A DNA stretch of 29,680 bases from Pontimonas sp. GTDB lineage: Bacteria > Actinomycetota > Actinomycetes > Actinomycetales > Microbacteriaceae. Under the pieces are notes generated by a model. It searched no databases and was not told the origin of the DNA. It was given only the letters and a program-made list of their open reading frames with translations. Position numbers and translations under genes: made by a program. Below are positions 13,210-21,915 of this stretch, piece after piece. The first letter of the stretch is position 1. The number at the start of each line of letters is the position of its first letter. The stretch lies in contig JAIOWV010000004.1 in the NCBI GenBank assembly GCA_021741945.1, positions 1 to 29,680 on the forward strand, written 5' to 3'.

Positions 13210-15984
13210 CTATCGTTTTTTACCCTTGGCGGCGACCGAATCCAAAAGCCCTCTGGTCATCTCGTCATAGGTTGAAAAAAGCTTGGCTATTAGCGCTTCA
13301 TTTGAACAGTCGAATCTCAATCCAAAAATTTTCAAAACTGCCCGATCATTCTCTTCGTGTGCTTTTAGTAGTTCGAGAGGCATGCTGTTCGGCCCATACA
13401 TGTCAGCCAGCGTGGAGTCTCTGAAGCGGGCTCTCGCGTCAAGGATTCCTTGACCCGTCCGCTCCAGTTGTCCACGTTCTACTTCTGAAAGCCCTCGCAG
13501 AGGAAAATTGTTGTAAGTGACTTCTTGCGAAATTCGGGTGTCACTCTTTAGGCGGCCAGAGACGGTTCTGTTCCAGGAATTGAATGGTCTTGACATCAGC
13601 ACGGCGAAAACTGCGAGGCTGGCATCTGGGACGGTCAAGAGCGCATTGTTCGCAACAACCTCAGGCAAAAAATAGTCCATTGGCACGTATGGCCGAGTTT
13701 CAGATGACACAGCAGGTACTGCGACGTAGGCAGATTTTGGTTGAGCCCGCTGGACAAATAGATGCGGGATCTTGGCGTTGTTTCTGGTCAAGGCCGCAGA
13801 GCTAGACGCTCTGAACCTTCTAACAGCTTCGACTCGCTCCTTCAACACAGGAGAATTGTTAAGATCGGACGGAGTCGCGTCCTCAAGCCACAGGCAGTAC
13901 CGCATTCCCCCGTTGATCATCTCTTGTGCACCAATTACCCGACGCAAATACTTCGCTGCAAGTGGATCGGTATCTCGAATAACCTGAGCCTCTTCAGGGG
14001 ATATTTTTGACAACTGGCCATCGTCCGTCGGCTTACTCCCCCAAAGCATCGGAGAAAATTCTGGCGACAGAGGGGTTCCTCTGCTTTCAACGATTACTTC
14101 TGCGCCTTCGGCCAGATAGGGATTAATCAAAGAAACCTCAGAAAGAGTTGGAGCTGATTTTGGCGTCTCATAGGACCAAAGGAGCTTCTTTTGCTTTTTG
14201 TCTGGAGACCTTCGTGAAAAACCAATAATCACAACGTGAACTGCGGCCTTGCCTCTAGCTTCGTTAGTCCACGAAAAAGTTCTGTGCGCAAAGTCAATTT
14301 CTAAGCCCATCCCATAAAGTTCGCCCCAAAGAGGGGGGACTTGCTCACCCTGGCTGAGGCTGTTTGTCGAAACAAATGCCGCCCTTCCGCCGTTCTTTTC
14401 TATCTCCCGACCTGCGAGTAGGTACCAGTTGCTCACAAAGTCCATAACCCCAGTCTTTTTATGGTCGCGCCAAATTCTTCGCGTATCAGCCTTCTGTTCG
14501 GCATCCTGATACGTCTGCCCAAGGAAGGGCGGGTTGCCCATGATGAAAGTGGTCTCACCCATTGGGCACAAATCTGACCAAGGCTCTTGCAATGAATTTA
14601 CGTGGTGAATTTGAGCCGAATCGGAAATTGGAAAACGATTAGGGGAGAAACCCGTGACTTCTTCTAGGTCAAGGTTTGCCTGGTGGTCAGCGAGATACAT
14701 TGCAACTGTCGCAATTTGGGAAGACCACTCGTTAATCTCAAAGCCGTGAAACTGATGAAGAGTTACTGCAAGTCCCAGTCTTCCGTCAATGTATACATCC
14801 CCGACCTTGCCCTCAAGCTCTTGAATTCGGGCCACTAATTTCAGCTCTAGTGCTCTCAGCCTCTTGTAGGCCACGACAAGAAAGTTGCCTGAGCCACAAG
14901 CTGGATCCAGATAGACATTTCCCGCAAGCTCAGCGTGAAGCTTCCTTAAGCTAGAAACACTTCCCCAAGCCTTTCGAAGCCTTTCGGTGTACTCGTCCAA
15001 AAACAGGGGTCGAATCACTTTGAGGATGTTTGCCTCACTCGTGAAGTGTTCCCCAAGATTTCTCCTGTCTTCTTTGCTCTTCACGGTCTGAAACATGGAG
15101 CCAAAAATTGCGGGAGAGATGTTGGACCAGTCGTATTCACTCGTAAGAACCAGAACCTCACGCATTTTCCGAGTGAATGAAAAAATCGGCAATGTCTCGC
15201 TGAACAACCCACCGTTGACGTAGGGGAAATCAGCTAGCAAAGGGGAAAGAGTGCTCGGCCTATTCTCGACAGGGGTATTTAAGACTTGGAATAGCTCCTG
15301 AAGCCTGCCGCCAACCCCACTCCCGTCAGGAACAGTTGCATCTAAGAACGTGCCGAAAAGCCCGCGTGGCGTCACTTTCCACATTTTGGTGTCATCACCA
15401 AAGTTGAGAAACAGAATCCGAACAAGGAACACAGAAACCTCGTGTCCTTGGTACCCCGCCTTTTCAAACTCGACGAAAAGATCCGCCATCAGTTCAACGG
15501 CCTTTTGATCAGCAGAGATCTCTTCTCGTGCAGCAGCTTCAGCGTGTCCCCCTATGACCAGCTCAAGACGGCTGACGTAATTGGGTAAATCATTGAGTTC
15601 GAACTCGAAAGTCGTGCCCGCCAGGACTTCTACAATTCGGATTCTCCGAAAGTCGGAAACGATGATGGCTGGTGGACGTTGCGCCGCAGGCAAGGCAATC
15701 AGGTAATCCCTGGCCTGCCTCTCAGCTTCATCAAGATCGCGTCCAGCCGACTTGTGCTCAATCAGTACAACGCCGTTCCAAAGGACGTCCACAAAATTGA
15801 TTGTCCCTTGGGCCGACCTGACGGGGAATTCAAACTCAATTCCCGCAGCCATCAAGTCCTGTATGCCAACAAGCTGGGTGAAAAAATCCCTCCAGAACGA
15901 TTGAGCGAGCTGTTTTTCGCTCGTGGCTGCCCCATATTTGGTGGCAAACTCTCTGGCGTTTTGCAAACTAAAAGCCTCAGGCAT
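13210..15984 (-). CDS. MmeI-like (type IIL) restriction-modification enzyme
   Basis: A 924-residue single-chain enzyme, close to the length of MmeI (about 919). The nuclease domain at the N-terminus has the PD-(D/E)XK signature D66-x9-E76-H77-K78 (DVLWNGVVLIEHK), the same spacing as MmeI. A helical linker follows. The methyltransferase domain has the SAM-binding motif DPACGSGNFL (D360) and the catalytic NPPF near residue 481, indicating adenine-N6 methylation. The region after about residue 620 is the target-recognition domain, which ends with the NNFPLRGLSEVERGQLE helical part. Type IIL enzymes methylate one strand of the site and cut about 20 bp away. All motifs look intact. A leaderless start is likely: TACTCT lies 7 bases before the ATG. 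It is the last gene before attR. Confidence 0.9.
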   Translation of the reverse strand: MPEAFSLQNAREFATKYGAATSEKQLAQSFWRDFFTQLVGIQDLMAAGIEFEFPVRSAQGTINFVDVLWNGVVLIEHKSAGRDLDEAERQARDYLIALPAAQRPPAIIVSDFRRIRIVEVLAGTTFEFELNDLPNYVSRLELVIGGHAEAAAREEISADQKAVELMADLFVEFEKAGYQGHEVSVFLVRILFLNFGDDTKMWKVTPRGLFGTFLDATVPDGSGVGGRLQELFQVLNTPVENRPSTLSPLLADFPYVNGGLFSETLPIFSFTRKMREVLVLTSEYDWSNISPAIFGSMFQTVKSKEDRRNLGEHFTSEANILKVIRPLFLDEYTERLRKAWGSVSSLRKLHAELAGNVYLDPACGSGNFLVVAYKRLRALELKLVARIQELEGKVGDVYIDGRLGLAVTLHQFHGFEINEWSSQIATVAMYLADHQANLDLEEVTGFSPNRFPISDSAQIHHVNSLQEPWSDLCPMGETTFIMGNPPFLGQTYQDAEQKADTRRIWRDHKKTGVMDFVSNWYLLAGREIEKNGGRAAFVSTNSLSQGEQVPPLWGELYGMGLEIDFAHRTFSWTNEARGKAAVHVVIIGFSRRSPDKKQKKLLWSYETPKSAPTLSEVSLINPYLAEGAEVIVESRGTPLSPEFSPMLWGSKPTDDGQLSKISPEEAQVIRDTDPLAAKYLRRVIGAQEMINGGMRYCLWLEDATPSDLNNSPVLKERVEAVRRFRASSSAALTRNNAKIPHLFVQRAQPKSAYVAVPAVSSETRPYVPMDYFLPEVVANNALLTVPDASLAVFAVLMSRPFNSWNRTVSGRLKSDTRISQEVTYNNFPLRGLSEVERGQLERTGQGILDARARFRDSTLADMYGPNSMPLELLKAHEENDRAVLKIFGLRFDCSNEALIAKLFSTYDEMTRGLLDSVAAKGKKR

Positions 15985-16211
15985 GCTTTAAGAGTAGTCG
16001 GCGGCCCGACACTGGCATCCAGAGGCGCGTACAATTCTTATCTACGGATAAGTCCAGATCGCCTTGAGTTTGGGAAAGTTAGCAAAAACCGTTGTTAACC
16101 CGTTCACCAGGCTTAACTAGTCGAAGAAAGACGAAACTCGACTGGGGCTAAAATGCAGGAAAATCTTGGGGTTTTTCCAGACAGTAGCACCGCAAAGGTA
16201 AATGAAAACGA
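15985..16211. other. Non-coding right end of the element with inverted repeats
   Basis: No convincing gene. CTTATC/GATAAG with a TACG loop forms a perfect 6-bp hairpin at 16037-16052. AGTCGA (16119-16124) and TCGACT (16138-16143) form an inverted pair 68 bp before the right att core. These may be integrase arm-type or accessory-protein sites, but no family consensus supports that. A frame starting at 16153 runs through the att core into the next gene and is probably accidental. Confidence 0.4.
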
Positions 16212-16255
16212 ACTTTTAATCCGTGGGTCGTCGGTTCGAGCCCGACGGGGCCCAC
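16212..16255 (+). repeat. Attachment site, right copy (attR), tRNA 3' fragment
   Basis: Identical over 44 bp to 6586-6629. It holds the tRNA-Lys anticodon loop through the discriminator base but no 5' half, so it is not a functional tRNA. It represents the original 3' end of the host tRNA. Confidence 0.95.
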
Positions 16256-16287
16256 CACTGAACTTGACCATTACCCTTACAACCACA

Positions 16288-17253
16288 ATGTCAAGAATCT
16301 ACTTCGTGCATTCGGGAGCGATCCCCCCTTATCTAGTGGGCTCGACGCTGCAGGCACGCCTGATGAACCCGGACGGTGAGGTAGTGCTACTCACCGACGT
16401 TGATAACGAAGACATCCCAGAGGCCCTCAGCGGCCGAATTACAACCTCCCCACTAGACGACTACCTAAAGCGAGCCAGCGATTTCGCCGCGATCTATAGC
16501 CATCGCGGCAGTAACTCCGTAGCCTACGAGCTGCTGAATTTTCAGCGGTGGTTCATCGTCTTGGAGCACCTCGAGAGGCACCCTACCGCTGGGTCAATAA
16601 TGTATTGCGATTCCGACGCATTCCTCTACCTCCCTGTCAGTCAGGTAGCGGCGGTCATGACTACTGCGATGTCGGTCTGTAGCGAGGTTGGGCCACAATT
16701 CACAGTCTTCACCTCAGCCCGCGCGCTACGCGATTATTGTGACTTCATCACCCGGACTTACTCGTCACCTGAAGCGCTTGAGGCGATACAGGAGTTTGTC
16801 GATAGCCACCGCTCGGCCGGGCTTCCCCACATCAGCGACATGGCAACTTTGGGCGTCTACGCCGAGAGAAATAATCTGGACGACCTTGGTCAGCCAGGGC
16901 GGCATGATTTTGTCTTCGATGAAAACATTGGTTCTGAACAGGGCCTGCAACTCGGCCTTTTGGGCAAAAGGATCCGGACCCGCAGCGGCAAGAAGTGGTT
17001 TATCCGCCCAACCGGCGAAGAAGTAATCGCGGGCGGAGTCCACCTTCAAGGCGGTAACAAGACGCTTTGGCCCCTTTTTGTCGACATCCCGGTGCTACTT
17101 CTGTTGTCGCGAAAGGAACCTCGCCTGCTTTCGCAAGCGCTGTTCCACGCGCTCAAGAAGGCCTTCACGGTAGTCTTTTTACGGATAGGGCAGCGCGGTC
17201 GCATCGCTCTTCGCCGGTTCCAGACCCCAGAAAGGTTGCGCGCAAACACGTGA
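16288..17253 (+). CDS. Glycosyltransferase-like protein
   Basis: From the ATG at 16288 the protein has 321 residues. It begins MSRIYFVHSGAIPPYLVGST, a first-strand pattern common in nucleotide-sugar transferases. The DXD-like metal and nucleotide-sugar motif appears in SIMYCDSDAFLYLP near residue 112. The C-terminal 60 residues are basic and partly hydrophobic, which may help membrane attachment. I do not know the substrate. The frame extends upstream through attR, but that part belongs to the mobile element. In the element-free chromosome this gene would lie about 33 bp after tRNA-Lys. A TACCCT 10 nt before the ATG and the absence of a ribosome-binding site suggest a leaderless start. It is the first of five overlapping glycan genes. 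Confidence 0.75.
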   Translation: MSRIYFVHSGAIPPYLVGSTLQARLMNPDGEVVLLTDVDNEDIPEALSGRITTSPLDDYLKRASDFAAIYSHRGSNSVAYELLNFQRWFIVLEHLERHPTAGSIMYCDSDAFLYLPVSQVAAVMTTAMSVCSEVGPQFTVFTSARALRDYCDFITRTYSSPEALEAIQEFVDSHRSAGLPHISDMATLGVYAERNNLDDLGQPGRHDFVFDENIGSEQGLQLGLLGKRIRTRSGKKWFIRPTGEEVIAGGVHLQGGNKTLWPLFVDIPVLLLLSRKEPRLLSQALFHALKKAFTVVFLRIGQRGRIALRRFQTPERLRANT

Positions 17254-17705
17254 CACTAGACACTCGGATTGAAAAAATATGTGACCGCCGCACTGGTGAG
17301 GAACTCGCGATCGTCATCGGAACGGAAACTCGCCCACCCGGAATTTCGTTCGTCACGGACGATGACAGTGTTCACCAGTTGGGGTTGCTGTCGTGGCCGA
17401 AGGGTCACGTGATCGAGGCGCACGTTCACAATCCGCTCGAACGCACCATCGACTCCACCCAAGAGGTTCTTTTTATTCGCTCCGGGTCTGTGCGCGTTGA
17501 CCTCTATGGAAATGATCAGACCTATCAGACCTCTCGTGTCTTGATGGCAGGCGACGTCATTTTTTTGGCGTCCGGCGGCCACGGCTTCGAAATCCTCGAG
17601 GACGCCGACATTGTTGAAGTGAAGCAAGGTCCCTACCTTGGTGAGGGCGAGAAGACTCGCTTCGTCCCCTCTGACAACCCGAACACACGGTTCTCAAATG
17701 ACTGA
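17250..17705 (+). CDS. Cupin-domain protein of the glycan cluster
   Basis: A 151-residue single cupin starting at a GTG that overlaps the previous stop (GTGA). The metal site is suggested by HVIEAHVHNP, then QEVLFIRSGSVRVDLY and the second cupin motif AGDVIFLASGGHGFEIL. Similar short cupins (KxHxHN...QEVLFIxxG) occur in polysaccharide and lipopolysaccharide-type gene clusters. Some there act on dTDP-sugars, but many have no known activity. The frame is open upstream to 17067 inside the previous gene, and I reject that extension. The last codons overlap the next gene by 8 bases. Confidence 0.78.
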   Translation: MTLDTRIEKICDRRTGEELAIVIGTETRPPGISFVTDDDSVHQLGLLSWPKGHVIEAHVHNPLERTIDSTQEVLFIRSGSVRVDLYGNDQTYQTSRVLMAGDVIFLASGGHGFEILEDADIVEVKQGPYLGEGEKTRFVPSDNPNTRFSND

Positions 17706-18456
17706 CGACAAGGAAATATTTAGTAGCTCGGCTGCCGTCTATAACCTCCTCTATCAAGATAGGGACACTAGTGGTGAAGCGCATTGGATCGGCGAGGAAC
17801 TGCGGCGGCACGGAGTCCCCGAAACGGGCCGAATCCTTGAGTTGGGGACGGGAACGGGGAGGCATGCCCGGCTACTAGCCGACCAAGGGTTCGCAGTGAC
17901 GGGGGTGGAGCCCAGCAGCGACATGCTGGAGAAGGCCCTCGAGCACCCTCGCGTCACCTACCTGCAGGGCGATGGCCAGACAATTCGACTCGACACACCG
18001 TTTGATGCCGTGATCTCGCTGTTCCACGTTGTCAGCTATCAAACCAGTCTCGCCGCCGCGCACGCATTTTTTGCCACCGCAAGCGCGCACCTAGAGGCCG
18101 GAGGCGTGTTTGCATTTGATGTTTGGTACTCCCCGGCTGTGCACGCGCTTAAACCGGAAGAGAGAATTGTTTCCCGGGAAGACGCCGCACTGCAGGTGAC
18201 ACGACATGCGCGGCCAACCGAGAATGTTGCTGATTCGCTTGTGGACGTGCACTTCAGCTACGAAGTCACTGATAAATCACGAGGAGTTACGGAAGAGTTC
18301 TCTGAGGTTCACTCCATGCGCCACTTCAGCTCAACAGAAATTGCACTGCTGTCAGAAGCACACGGGCTGGAGATTACAGACTCGCAAGAATTCATGTCCG
18401 GGGCCAAGCCAAGTCGCGACACATGGGGTGTCTGGTTCGTGGCAAGGAAGGTCTGA
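17698..18456 (+). CDS. Class I SAM-dependent methyltransferase
   Basis: A 252-residue protein starting at the ATG MTDDKEIFSSSAAVYNLLYQ. The SAM-binding motif I is ILELGTGTGRHARLLA (about residues 46-61), motif II is VTGVEPSSDMLEKAL, and VISLFHVVSYQTS corresponds to motif IV. The opening (AVYNLLYQDRDTSGEAHWI) is typical of small-molecule or sugar methyltransferases found beside nucleotide-sugar genes. In this operon it most likely methylates a sugar or a glycan terminus, but the substrate cannot be read from the sequence. It overlaps the cupin gene by 8 bases, and the aminotransferase starts 1 base after its stop. Confidence 0.85.
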   Translation: MTDDKEIFSSSAAVYNLLYQDRDTSGEAHWIGEELRRHGVPETGRILELGTGTGRHARLLADQGFAVTGVEPSSDMLEKALEHPRVTYLQGDGQTIRLDTPFDAVISLFHVVSYQTSLAAAHAFFATASAHLEAGGVFAFDVWYSPAVHALKPEERIVSREDAALQVTRHARPTENVADSLVDVHFSYEVTDKSRGVTEEFSEVHSMRHFSSTEIALLSEAHGLEITDSQEFMSGAKPSRDTWGVWFVARKV

Positions 18457-18457
18457 C

Positions 18458-19576
18458 ATGGATTTCATACCAGTCTCCACGCCGTCCCTGACCTCGGAAG
18501 ATGCAGACGCGGTAGCACAAGCAATTCGGGACGGCTGGATTTCCGCCGAAGGCCCCCAGGTCAAGGATTTCGAAGCGAAGTTTTCTCAAGCAGTCGGTGT
18601 CGAGCATGGGATTGCGGTAGCGAATGGAACAGCCGCTCTCGACATTGCTTTTGAAGCGCTCGGAATCGGTAAAGGCGACGAAGTCATCCTTCCCAGTTTC
18701 ACAATTATCTCTTGCCTCAGCCACGTTCTGCGAAGTGGAGCAACACCGGTTTTTGTGGACGCGCTTGAGTCAACCTGGAATCTGGACCCGCAGCAGGTAA
18801 AGGACTCCATTTCGCCAAAAACAAAAGCGATAGTGGTCGTTCACATCTACGGGCTCCCTGCGGATATTGATGAAATTCATGTCCTGGCAAACGAGCACGG
18901 GATTCCAGTCATCGAGGACAGCGCCGAAGCACACGGCCAGCATCTTGATGGGAAACCACTGGGGTCATGGGGAACTGTCTCGACTTTCAGCTTCTACTCG
19001 AACAAGCTCGTCACGACCGGTGAGGGAGGAATGATTCTCACCAACGATGAGACAGTCGCGGAAAAATGTCGCACTCTGCGGAACCTCTCCTTCAACCCCG
19101 AGCGGAGGTTTGTCCATGACAGTTTGGGTTGGAACTATCGGCTCACGGCAATGCAGGCGGCCCTGGGCCTCTCGCAGCTGGCACGAATTGATTCGCTGCT
19201 AGAACACAAAAGGTCGATCGGACGGCACTACCAAGAGCTGTTTTCCGAGCTGGATGGCGTCGCTCTTCCTCTCGCGTCGCACCGAGGATCTGAAAACGTG
19301 TATTGGGTTTTTGGCCTTGTCCTCGAAGCAGGTTTTCATCACGACGCTCGCGACATAATGGCCATGCTCCACGAGCGCGGAATCGGAACACGTCCCTTCT
19401 TTTTTCCTCTTCACCAGCAGCCAGTTTTGGCTGGCTACGGTTTTGGGCAACAACGATCTCTTCCCGTAGCAGAGTGGCTGGGAAGGCAGGGGTTCTATCT
19501 GCCAAACGGCGCCGACTCCACTCCCGCCGAGCGCGAATATGTCGCCGCACAGGTCAGGGAAGTGCTGCAGAAGTGA
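18458..19576 (+). CDS. DegT/DnrJ/EryC1/StrS-family sugar aminotransferase
   Basis: A 372-residue PLP enzyme that converts a keto-sugar nucleotide to an amino-sugar nucleotide. The start MDFIPVSTPSL is followed by WISAEGPQVKDFE and VANGTAALDIA for cofactor phosphate binding. D154 in VIEDSAEAHG contacts the PLP ring nitrogen, and the Schiff-base Lys is K183 in SFYSNKLVTTGEGG. The sequence style is closest to perosamine synthase-type (GDP-4-keto-6-deoxymannose 4-aminotransferase) members, but FdtB- or WecE-like activity is possible. AAGGAAG precedes the ATG at 18458, and a longer upstream frame lies wholly in the methyltransferase gene and is rejected. The next gene starts by overlapping its stop. 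Confidence 0.92.
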   Translation: MDFIPVSTPSLTSEDADAVAQAIRDGWISAEGPQVKDFEAKFSQAVGVEHGIAVANGTAALDIAFEALGIGKGDEVILPSFTIISCLSHVLRSGATPVFVDALESTWNLDPQQVKDSISPKTKAIVVVHIYGLPADIDEIHVLANEHGIPVIEDSAEAHGQHLDGKPLGSWGTVSTFSFYSNKLVTTGEGGMILTNDETVAEKCRTLRNLSFNPERRFVHDSLGWNYRLTAMQAALGLSQLARIDSLLEHKRSIGRHYQELFSELDGVALPLASHRGSENVYWVFGLVLEAGFHHDARDIMAMLHERGIGTRPFFFPLHQQPVLAGYGFGQQRSLPVAEWLGRQGFYLPNGADSTPAEREYVAAQVREVLQK

Positions 19577-20820
19577 ACCCGAAGAATGGGGCAAAGCTCG
19601 CGCTCACCGTGGTCCTCTCGGTGGGCCAACAGACGGGCGGGGGGTACCATCAGGCGGTCAGCAACCTCAGAATGTTGCTGCGAAGCCTCCACAGTTCTGT
19701 CGATGTGTCGGTTCTCGACGTCAGAGGAACTTTCCAGGGCCCTCTGCAAGCGCTCCAATCTGAAGGTCTCCTGGAGCCAGATAGGGTGCTCGCGCTTCCG
19801 CGCCGACTCGAATCATTCAGAGATCGCGTAGTAGCGGACAGGGGCGTTCTGTATAGGCTCCTGCGATGGGGTTTGCGGATGACCGGTCGCGACATCGAGA
19901 TGACCGCAGTGACTCGTTTCCTGGACACCTCGGATTGCGATTTGGTCTATTTCGCGAGCCCCTTTCCGGAAGCGAGCGAGCTCCAACAAAAACCTTTTGT
20001 CTGGACGCTCTGGGACCTTTGTCACCTAGATTCGCCAGAGTTTCCGGAGGTCCGAACCTCCGGAAAGTTTGAAGAGCGAGAGGTTCACAACTCCACATGC
20101 CTTCGCAAGGCTGCTCTCGTGGTCGTTGACTCCGACGAACTGCGCGACAAAGCGGAGCGCTACTACGGAGCCAATCCAGAGAAGTTTGTCGTGATTCCTT
20201 TTGGCCCCTCCTCCACCATCGTGCAGGGAGCAATAGATGCCAGCGCTCTGCCACCCCGAATCGGTTCGCTAAGTCGACCCTATTTTTTCTATCCGGCGCA
20301 ACTCTGGATGCACAAGAACCACCGCACGATTGTGGAGGCGCTCGCGCTGCTGGACGCCCGCGGGAAGCACTACGACGCAGTATTTGTGGGCAAGGATCAC
20401 GGAGCAGAGCGTTCGTTGGCAGCATTCATCAAATCAATCGGCATGACCGATCGCGCCCATTTCTTGGGCTATGTAGCTGACGACGAGCTTCCAGCGCTCT
20501 ATTCCGGATCTCAGGCCTTGATCATGGCAAGTTATTTCGGTCCAACCAATATCCCTCCTTTGGAGGCCTTTCTCTTGCGCGTTCCGGTAATCGCATCGAA
20601 TCAACACAGGGACCAGTTGGGTGAAGCTGCCATCTTCTTTGACCCCGACGCCCCTGAAGAATTGGCGGACGCGATGGAAGCGACGCAGAAGAAGGCCGAA
20701 AAATCTCGTCTGGTTGCGGCGGGCGCAGCTCGGCTTGACTACCTGACCATCCGTCGCGACCAGGGGGCAAGCGAGTTGTCGGAGGCAATACTGAGGCTTC
20801 AAAAACGACTGTTGCTCTGA
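19573..20820 (+). CDS. GT4-type glycosyltransferase
   Basis: A 415-residue GT-B fold enzyme starting at a GTG that overlaps the aminotransferase stop. The N-terminal acceptor domain starts LALTVVLSVGQQTGGGYHQA. The C-terminal nucleotide-sugar domain has FFYPAQLWMHKNHRTIVEAL, VFVGKDHG and FGPTNIPPLEAFLLRVPVIA, in which the conserved acidic residue of the family is the Glu of LEAF. GT4 enzymes are retaining transferases and work in the cytosol. This one presumably adds the sugar made by the upstream genes to a surface glycan. The cassette ends here and 78 bp separate it from dgcN. Confidence 0.88.
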   Translation: MNPKNGAKLALTVVLSVGQQTGGGYHQAVSNLRMLLRSLHSSVDVSVLDVRGTFQGPLQALQSEGLLEPDRVLALPRRLESFRDRVVADRGVLYRLLRWGLRMTGRDIEMTAVTRFLDTSDCDLVYFASPFPEASELQQKPFVWTLWDLCHLDSPEFPEVRTSGKFEEREVHNSTCLRKAALVVVDSDELRDKAERYYGANPEKFVVIPFGPSSTIVQGAIDASALPPRIGSLSRPYFFYPAQLWMHKNHRTIVEALALLDARGKHYDAVFVGKDHGAERSLAAFIKSIGMTDRAHFLGYVADDELPALYSGSQALIMASYFGPTNIPPLEAFLLRVPVIASNQHRDQLGEAAIFFDPDAPEELADAMEATQKKAEKSRLVAAGAARLDYLTIRRDQGASELSEAILRLQKRLLL

Positions 20821-20898
20821 GTGCGACAGCCCTAAGCTAGCGCCAACCATGAGCGACCGGATGCCTCGGCTAACGGTTGTGTCCCACGAAAGGCTCAG

Positions 20899-21912
20899 AT
20901 GGCGACGATAGCGCTCGAGGCGCCCTACCTGCTCTTCCTGGGCTCAGAAAAGTCCTCCACCTATGCCAAAACAGCCGCTGGCCTAGCTCACTGGCGACCG
21001 GAGCTCTGCATGGGCCAGCTCCGGCTGGCCACAGAAGCAGTCGATCTCGGCCTGCCGGACTACGACGTCGTTACGGCAGCAGCCAACGGGGCAAAAACGC
21101 TGGTGATTGGTACCGCGGTCATCGGAGGTGCCATTTCCGATGCCTGGATTGACGTGCTCGTCGAGGCTCTTCATGCAGGGCTCGATGTGGCAGCCGGTGT
21201 TCACACTCGCTTGTCGTCGATTGATCGCCTGGTCGAGGCCGCTTCGCAATCGGGTCGAAAGCTTGTTGACGTCCGGGTGCCACCTCCTCACATTCCGGTG
21301 GGAACAGGAGTGAAGCGCTCCGGCAAGCGCCTGCTTACCGTCGGAACAGACTGCGCACTGGGGAAGAAATACACAGCTCTTGCTCTCGAGCGAGCAATGA
21401 AGGGTCGAGGGTTCAGCGTCGATTTTCGGGCGACGGGACAGACCGGCATTATGATTGCCGGCTCAGGAATCCCGATTGATGCCGTCGTTGCAGATTTTGT
21501 CTCCGGCGCTGCCGAAATGGTCTCGCCCGCAAACGACGAGGACCACTGGGATGTCATCGAAGGACAAGGAAGCGTGTTCCACCCCGGATACTCAGCTGTG
21601 AGCGTCGGATTGCTGGTGGGATCACAACCCGATGCCTTTGTGGTCTGCACAGAAGCAGGTCGGACCCACATTGAGGGTTGGCCCAGTTTTGAACTGCCCT
21701 CTATTGGCGCGGTGATTGAGAGAACACTCGCCATCGGACGGCAAGTCAACCCCGCTATTCGGTGCATCGGAATCAGTGCGAACACGTCAAGGCTTAGTGA
21801 ACTGGAACGGACCGAGTATCTGGCACAGCTGTCTGCCGACTACGGGTTACCAGCGGTAGACCCGATTGCTCTGGGTGTGGGCCCGATTGTCGACTTCCTA
21901 GACGAGGACTAG
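20899..21912 (+). CDS. dgcN: D-glutamate N-acetyltransferase DgcN (DUF1611 family)
   Basis: A 337-residue DUF1611 protein. The N-terminal Rossmann-like domain (to about residue 130) is followed by a P-loop-like C-terminal domain with LLTVGTDCALGKKYTALALE (residues 145-164) and DVIEGQGSVFHPGYSAVS. In the described D-glutamate pathway, DgcN acetylates D-glutamate to N-acetyl-D-glutamate and the partner DgcA racemises it to the L form, which is then deacetylated. The neighbour here is a DgcA-type enolase-superfamily protein starting 3 bp after the stop, which strongly supports the call. GAAAGG lies before the ATG. The alternative is a DUF1611 protein tied to another N-acyl amino acid. Confidence 0.85.
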   Translation: MATIALEAPYLLFLGSEKSSTYAKTAAGLAHWRPELCMGQLRLATEAVDLGLPDYDVVTAAANGAKTLVIGTAVIGGAISDAWIDVLVEALHAGLDVAAGVHTRLSSIDRLVEAASQSGRKLVDVRVPPPHIPVGTGVKRSGKRLLTVGTDCALGKKYTALALERAMKGRGFSVDFRATGQTGIMIAGSGIPIDAVVADFVSGAAEMVSPANDEDHWDVIEGQGSVFHPGYSAVSVGLLVGSQPDAFVVCTEAGRTHIEGWPSFELPSIGAVIERTLAIGRQVNPAIRCIGISANTSRLSELERTEYLAQLSADYGLPAVDPIALGVGPIVDFLDED

Positions 21913-21915
21913 TCC

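Noticed and set aside
16212..16255. A second tRNA-Lys gene
   Set aside because: Only the 3' part is present, without acceptor 5' strand or D arm. It is the att repeat.
16153..17253. Longer version of the glycosyltransferase-like gene starting inside the element
   Set aside because: The extra 45 codons include the tRNA fragment of the att site. The conserved protein begins at the ATG at 16288.
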